A stretch of 40,589 nt of DNA from NCBI GenBank assembly GCA_025454305.1, contig JALOOQ010000005.1, positions 1 through 40,589 of the forward strand, given 5' to 3'. The notes under the pieces are model-generated. The model searched no databases, was not told where the DNA came from, and saw only the letters and a program-made list of their open reading frames with translations. The position numbers were made by a program, and so were the translations under genes. This document shows positions 37,449 to 40,589 of this stretch, one piece after another. Position 1 is the stretch's first letter, and the number at the start of each line of letters is the position of its first letter. The stretch is from Cyanobium sp. Prado107 (GTDB lineage Bacteria > Cyanobacteriota > Cyanobacteriia > PCC-6307 > Cyanobiaceae).

Positions 37449-37793
37449 ATGACCTCCGCATCCGTTTCCTTCCGCATCACCCGCAGCACCGAGGATCTGG
37501 CCCACACCACCCACGCTCTCTCGCTGCGGCTGGTGAAGCTCGAACAGCGACTCGAGGCTCTCGAACTGCAGATCCAGCATGCTCTGGAACGGCGTGATCA
37601 GCGTGACCCCCTGGAGCTGAACAGCCTCGAGAACGTGGAACGGTTGCTGCACGACTGCCGCTCCCTGCTTGGCCTGGATGGGGATGCCTCCCAGGAAGCG
37701 GCGACCGGTTCAGCATCGAATTCAGACGACGGAATCGAATCCGGCGCTGTGGATGTGCTGGCCATGGACAGCCCGGAGGAGCTTGCGGCCTAG
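37449..37793 (+). CDS. Small coiled-coil protein
   Basis: TEDLAHTTHALSLRLVKLEQRLEALELQIQHALERRDQRDPLELNSLENVERLLHDCRSLL. Confidence 0.65.
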   Translation: MTSASVSFRITRSTEDLAHTTHALSLRLVKLEQRLEALELQIQHALERRDQRDPLELNSLENVERLLHDCRSLLGLDGDASQEAATGSASNSDDGIESGAVDVLAMDSPEELAA

Positions 37794-37864
37794 ACCACTC
37801 CCGGGCCCTGCGGAGGCCTCGCTCAAGGCCGTTGCAGGTGTCAAAATGGGAAGAAAGTGAGCTC

Positions 37865-38197
37865 ATGGCTTTCCCCAGCCCCGCACACGCCAATACTCCC
37901 CAGTCCTCGTCTCAGTCCACGCCTTCCGCTTCCCCGGCATCACTGCCCACTGGCACCGCATCTCCCGGGGTGATGGCCAACGGTCTGCCTCGCGGAGGCC
38001 ATCACCACGCCGCCCCAGCTGCGGCATCAAGACCCTTCCCTCCGCAGCAGGCCCGTGGTTGCGACGGTGAGCATCAGCTCGAGAAGCTGCAATTCGCTCT
38101 AGCGGTGGCGCTCACCCGCGGTGACCGCGATCGGGAACATCGCCTCCGTGAGCAGATCGCCGCCCTGGGCGGAAACGGCGAGGAGCCGGGCACCTGA
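37865..38197 (+). CDS. Small hypothetical protein with disordered N-terminus and charged helical C-terminus
   Basis: C-terminal ...CDGEHQLEKLQFALAVALTRGDRDREHRLREQIAALGGN. Confidence 0.55.
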   Translation: MAFPSPAHANTPQSSSQSTPSASPASLPTGTASPGVMANGLPRGGHHHAAPAAASRPFPPQQARGCDGEHQLEKLQFALAVALTRGDRDREHRLREQIAALGGNGEEPGT

Positions 38198-38260
38198 CCA
38201 TCGCTCGGCCTGGTTTCACCCCGCCAGGAAGGAGCAGTCACCCGCCACCAGTCGCACGGC

Positions 38261-38299
38261 CATCTCTCAAGGTCATCTCTCAAGACCATCTCTGCAGAT
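38261..38299. repeat. Three tandem imperfect 13-bp repeats
   Basis: CATCTCTCAAGGT / CATCTCTCAAGAC / CATCTCTGCAGAT. Confidence 0.8.
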
Positions 38300-38342
38300 C
38301 CTGCGCTCAGGCGGGATGTTGAGATGGTCTGCGATGGACGCC

Positions 38343-38371
38343 GAACGCTGATAGGGCTGAACGCTGATAGG
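38343..38371. repeat. Two direct copies of GAACGCTGATAGG with 16-bp period
   Basis: 38343-38355 and 38359-38371 are identical 13-mers. Confidence 0.85.
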
Positions 38372-38508
38372 ATCGTTATGGTTCATTGATTTCGCGGCGG
38401 CCTCAAGCTGGCGACCTCATTCGCTGCTTCCCGGCTCGGGACCGAAACGGTCTTCCGTAGCTTTCAGCAGGGTCGGTCTCCTGGGACGATTGCCTTCTGG
38501 GCCATTCT

Positions 38509-38641
38509 TCAGGGTCATTGCACCCTGACACTGCATCCAGAGCCGTCGCCTCCAGCGCAAGCCGTTCATTGCACGGCTGTAATCTGGGCATCCGTGGACA
38601 TCCGAGCCGGATGTCCGCCTGCCTTCACGCTCATGCGTGAA
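38509..38641. other. Cluster of perfect hairpin-forming inverted repeats in an intergenic region (candidate structured RNA)
   Basis: TCAGGGT-(6)-ACCCTGA at 38509-38528; GGACATCCG-(3)-CGGATGTCC at 38596-38616; TTCACGC-(4)-GCGTGAA at 38624-38641. Confidence 0.45.
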
Positions 38642-38894
38642 TCAGTGCCCTCCGGATCACAGCCGGCCTGAATCCTCCTCAACGCGGCACACACGAGAGC
38701 ACCGCCGACCTGACCATCTCGGGCCTTAAACCAGGGCCGCAAGTTCACATTTCTGAACCAGGCCAGCCCAGCTCCCTGCAGATCATTCCACGATCGCTTC
38801 AGCCCGAGCTCCTGGTTCTCAATTCTCACGTCTGCTCCTCACCATCCTCAGAACCCAGTCCACCCCGGGTCTGCAGGTCACCCTTCCCCGATCC

Positions 38895-39137
38895 ATGACG
38901 GCAACACTGCCCGCCAAGCCCCGCCTCGCGGTGCTCCAAACCCCGGCCAGCACGGACATCGACCCCAAGGGGCAACTGCGCAGCCGCATCGCCCAGCTCG
39001 AACAGGAAGCCCGGCTCGCTGCCGATGCCGGGGAGATCGAGACGTCTGCCCGGGTCATCCTGCAGGCGCTCGACTGCGAGCGACGTCTCGCCGCCATCGG
39101 GCCTCAGGTGCTGCAGGTGATCAAGCCGAGGAGCTGA
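38895..39137 (+). CDS. Small helical hypothetical protein
   Basis: GQLRSRIAQLEQEARLAADAGEIETSARVILQALDCERRLAAIGPQVLQVIKPRS; ATG start and codon use consistent with coding. Confidence 0.65.
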   Translation: MTATLPAKPRLAVLQTPASTDIDPKGQLRSRIAQLEQEARLAADAGEIETSARVILQALDCERRLAAIGPQVLQVIKPRS

Positions 39138-39314
39138 GCCTCTTTCCAGGCAACTGTCCGTGTCTCACTCCGTGCCTCACGTTGCGGTGACCGCTCTGCG
39201 GCTTTCTCGGACTGTCCAGGCGGGGTGCCGCCGTGATTGCAACCCTTCCGAACCGGCCAGCACGGGGTGACCCGGCAGGCATCAAGGGGGCGATTGCAGT
39301 TGGCGATCGGTGAA

Positions 39315-39360
39315 AGCGGGTGACCGGACTCGAACCGGCGACGTTCAGCTTGGGAAGCTT
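39315..39360 (-). pseudogene. 3'-half remnant of tRNA-Gly(CCC): anticodon loop to discriminator base; no 5' half (candidate integration att scar)
   Basis: Minus strand AAGCTTCCCAAGCTGAACGTCGCCGGTTCGAGTCCGGTCACCCGCT: anticodon loop TTCCCAA, T-arm GCCGG-TTCGAGT-CCGGT, 3' acceptor strand CACCCGC+T; the 5' acceptor GCGGGTG and a D-arm are absent upstream. Confidence 0.8.
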
Positions 39361-39498
39361 CTCAGGCAATCAGCAAGAGCGCTTGCAGGGCAATGAGTCT
39401 CAGGGGTTTGTAGGGCTGGATGTGAGAAGGTCTGTGAGAAGCCTTGGGTCCTGGGTCTTGCCGTGTGATCTCCTTCAGGATCAGAAGCTCGGCATGGA

Positions 39499-40589
39499 TC
39501 ACTGATCGGAAATCAGGGAATACCCCATCGCCCGATAGCCCCGCAGTCGCCGCTCCCACATGCGTTGCGGCACCGGATGGCCGAGATCCAGCCAGTCGAT
39601 GATGCGCACGATGTTTTTCCCAGCTTGCTGCCGGTGCAGGCGGCCGGCGTATTGCTGCAGCGTGCCCTTCCACGACACGGGCATGGCCAGTAACAGGGTG
39701 TCGAGTGGTGGATGGTCGAAGCCTTCACCCACCAAACGCCCGGTGGCCACCACGATGCGGGGTGCATCGGGAGGCAACGCTTGCAACGCGGCCAGGGTGG
39801 CGCTGCGCTGGCGAGCGCTCAGTCGCCCATGCAGCAGGAACAGGTTCGGCACCTGTTCAGCCAGAGCTGTCGCGATCGCCGTGATGTGATCGGTGCGCTC
39901 ACTGAGTAGCAGCAGTTTGCGGTCCTCTTCCCAGCAGGCAAGGGCCTCGGCCACGATCCGTTCGGTGCGTGACTGATCCTCCGCCAGCCGGCGCATCAGC
40001 TCCTGGATCGGCAGATCCACGGGCAGTCCCTCAAGCTGATGGGTGCGACTCACCAGTTCCAGGGTCTGGGGTGCCCCGATCGGTCGCTCGGCGGAGTGGC
40101 GGATGGGCCCGCATTGCATGAACAGGATTGGCTGCAGACCGTCGCGGCGCACCTGCCCGTAGTTCTGTGCCATGGGGTTCACCTCGCCCTTGCGCACCAC
40201 TGACTGCATCACGGCGATGTCGAGCTGGCCGGTGGGCTTGGCTTTGCCGCCACCGATGCAACCGATCGCTTCGGGTGGGACGTCCAGGAAGGTCTGCAAT
40301 CGTTCCTGCCACTGACGCAGCAGTTCGGTCCGGTGGACCAGCACAAGGGAGTTCACGCCTCGCCGGGCCAAGATCGCTGCCGCCACGATGGTTTTGCCGA
40401 AGGCCGTCGGTGCCTGCAGCACGCCGATGTCGTGGTGCAGCATCGCCTCCACCGCAGCCTCCTGGTCGGTGCGCAGTTGGCCTGTGAAGTCCAGTTCCAG
40501 GGTCTGGGGTGCCCCGATCGGTCGCTCGGCGGAGTGGCGGATGGGCCCGCATTGCATGAACAGGATTGGCTGCAGACCGTCGCGGCGCA
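39499..40589 (-). CDS. DEAD/DEAH SF2 helicase of the TOTE-type primase-helicase family (N-terminus beyond window; internally rearranged as assembled)
   Basis: GQLRTDQEAAVEAMLHHDIGVLQAPTAFGKTIVAAAILARRGVNSLVLVHRTELLRQWQERL, RRDGLQPILFMQCGPIRHSAERP, VVATGRLVGEGFDHPPLDTLLLAMPVSWKGTLQQYAGRLHRQQAGK; frame open to the window edge. Confidence 0.88.
   Translation of the reverse strand, partial: RRDGLQPILFMQCGPIRHSAERPIGAPQTLELDFTGQLRTDQEAAVEAMLHHDIGVLQAPTAFGKTIVAAAILARRGVNSLVLVHRTELLRQWQERLQTFLDVPPEAIGCIGGGKAKPTGQLDIAVMQSVVRKGEVNPMAQNYGQVRRDGLQPILFMQCGPIRHSAERPIGAPQTLELVSRTHQLEGLPVDLPIQELMRRLAEDQSRTERIVAEALACWEEDRKLLLLSERTDHITAIATALAEQVPNLFLLHGRLSARQRSATLAALQALPPDAPRIVVATGRLVGEGFDHPPLDTLLLAMPVSWKGTLQQYAGRLHRQQAGKNIVRIIDWLDLGHPVPQRMWERRLRGYRAMGYSLISDQ
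40053..40151. repeat. 99-bp exact direct repeat, inner copy
   Basis: Identical to 40491-40589 (offset 438 bp); left flank differs (a vs t). Confidence 0.97.
40491..40589. repeat. 99-bp exact direct repeat, outer copy (runs to the window end)
   Basis: Identical to 40053-40151 base for base by reading. Confidence 0.97.

Noticed and set aside
38566-38829. 87-aa minus-strand ORF in the hairpin-rich intergenic region
   Set aside because: No recognisable domain, coincides with perfect inverted repeats; not strong enough to call as CDS
39121-39369. Minus-strand ORF containing LNVAGSSPVTRF
   Set aside because: LNVAGSSPVTRF is the other-strand translation of the same tRNA remnant
39320-39505. Plus-strand ORF starting MTGLEPATFSLGS
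   Set aside because: This start is the typical conceptual translation of a tRNA 3' half (the tRNA-Gly remnant), not a protein

Overview
Cyanobacterial chromosome segment, apparently from the high-GC picocyanobacterial (Synechococcus/Cyanobium) lineage judged from gene content and protein style. About 1-38.2 kb is dense core genome: purL(partial)-purF-gyrA/parC-like-TPR-queG-HpsJ-like-DUF502-nusB-ftsY-rsbU-like PP2C-argH-RRM protein-dusA-BaiN-like flavoprotein-pilC-pilT-pilB-grpE-dnaJ-TusA-like-rsgA-ybaB-murB-murC-gap2-thiL-CYP38-like PPIase-efp-accB-pdxA-SDR, then HNH endonuclease, SMARCAL1-like SNF2 helicase and small cyanobacterial proteins. The right end changes character. A gene-poor stretch with several perfect hairpins and short repeats (~38.2-38.9 kb) is followed by a 3'-half remnant of tRNA-Gly(CCC) at ~39315-39360 (minus strand). 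From its orientation this looks like the distal attachment scar of an integrated element lying to the right. Inside that element is a TOTE-type SF2 helicase that, as assembled, lacks its DECHH/TAT region and carries an exact 99-bp direct repeat ending exactly at the window edge, which may be a real rearrangement or an assembly artefact. ftsY has an apparent frameshift between its acidic N-domain and its NG domain. All family assignments come from motif recognition by eye; no searches were run.
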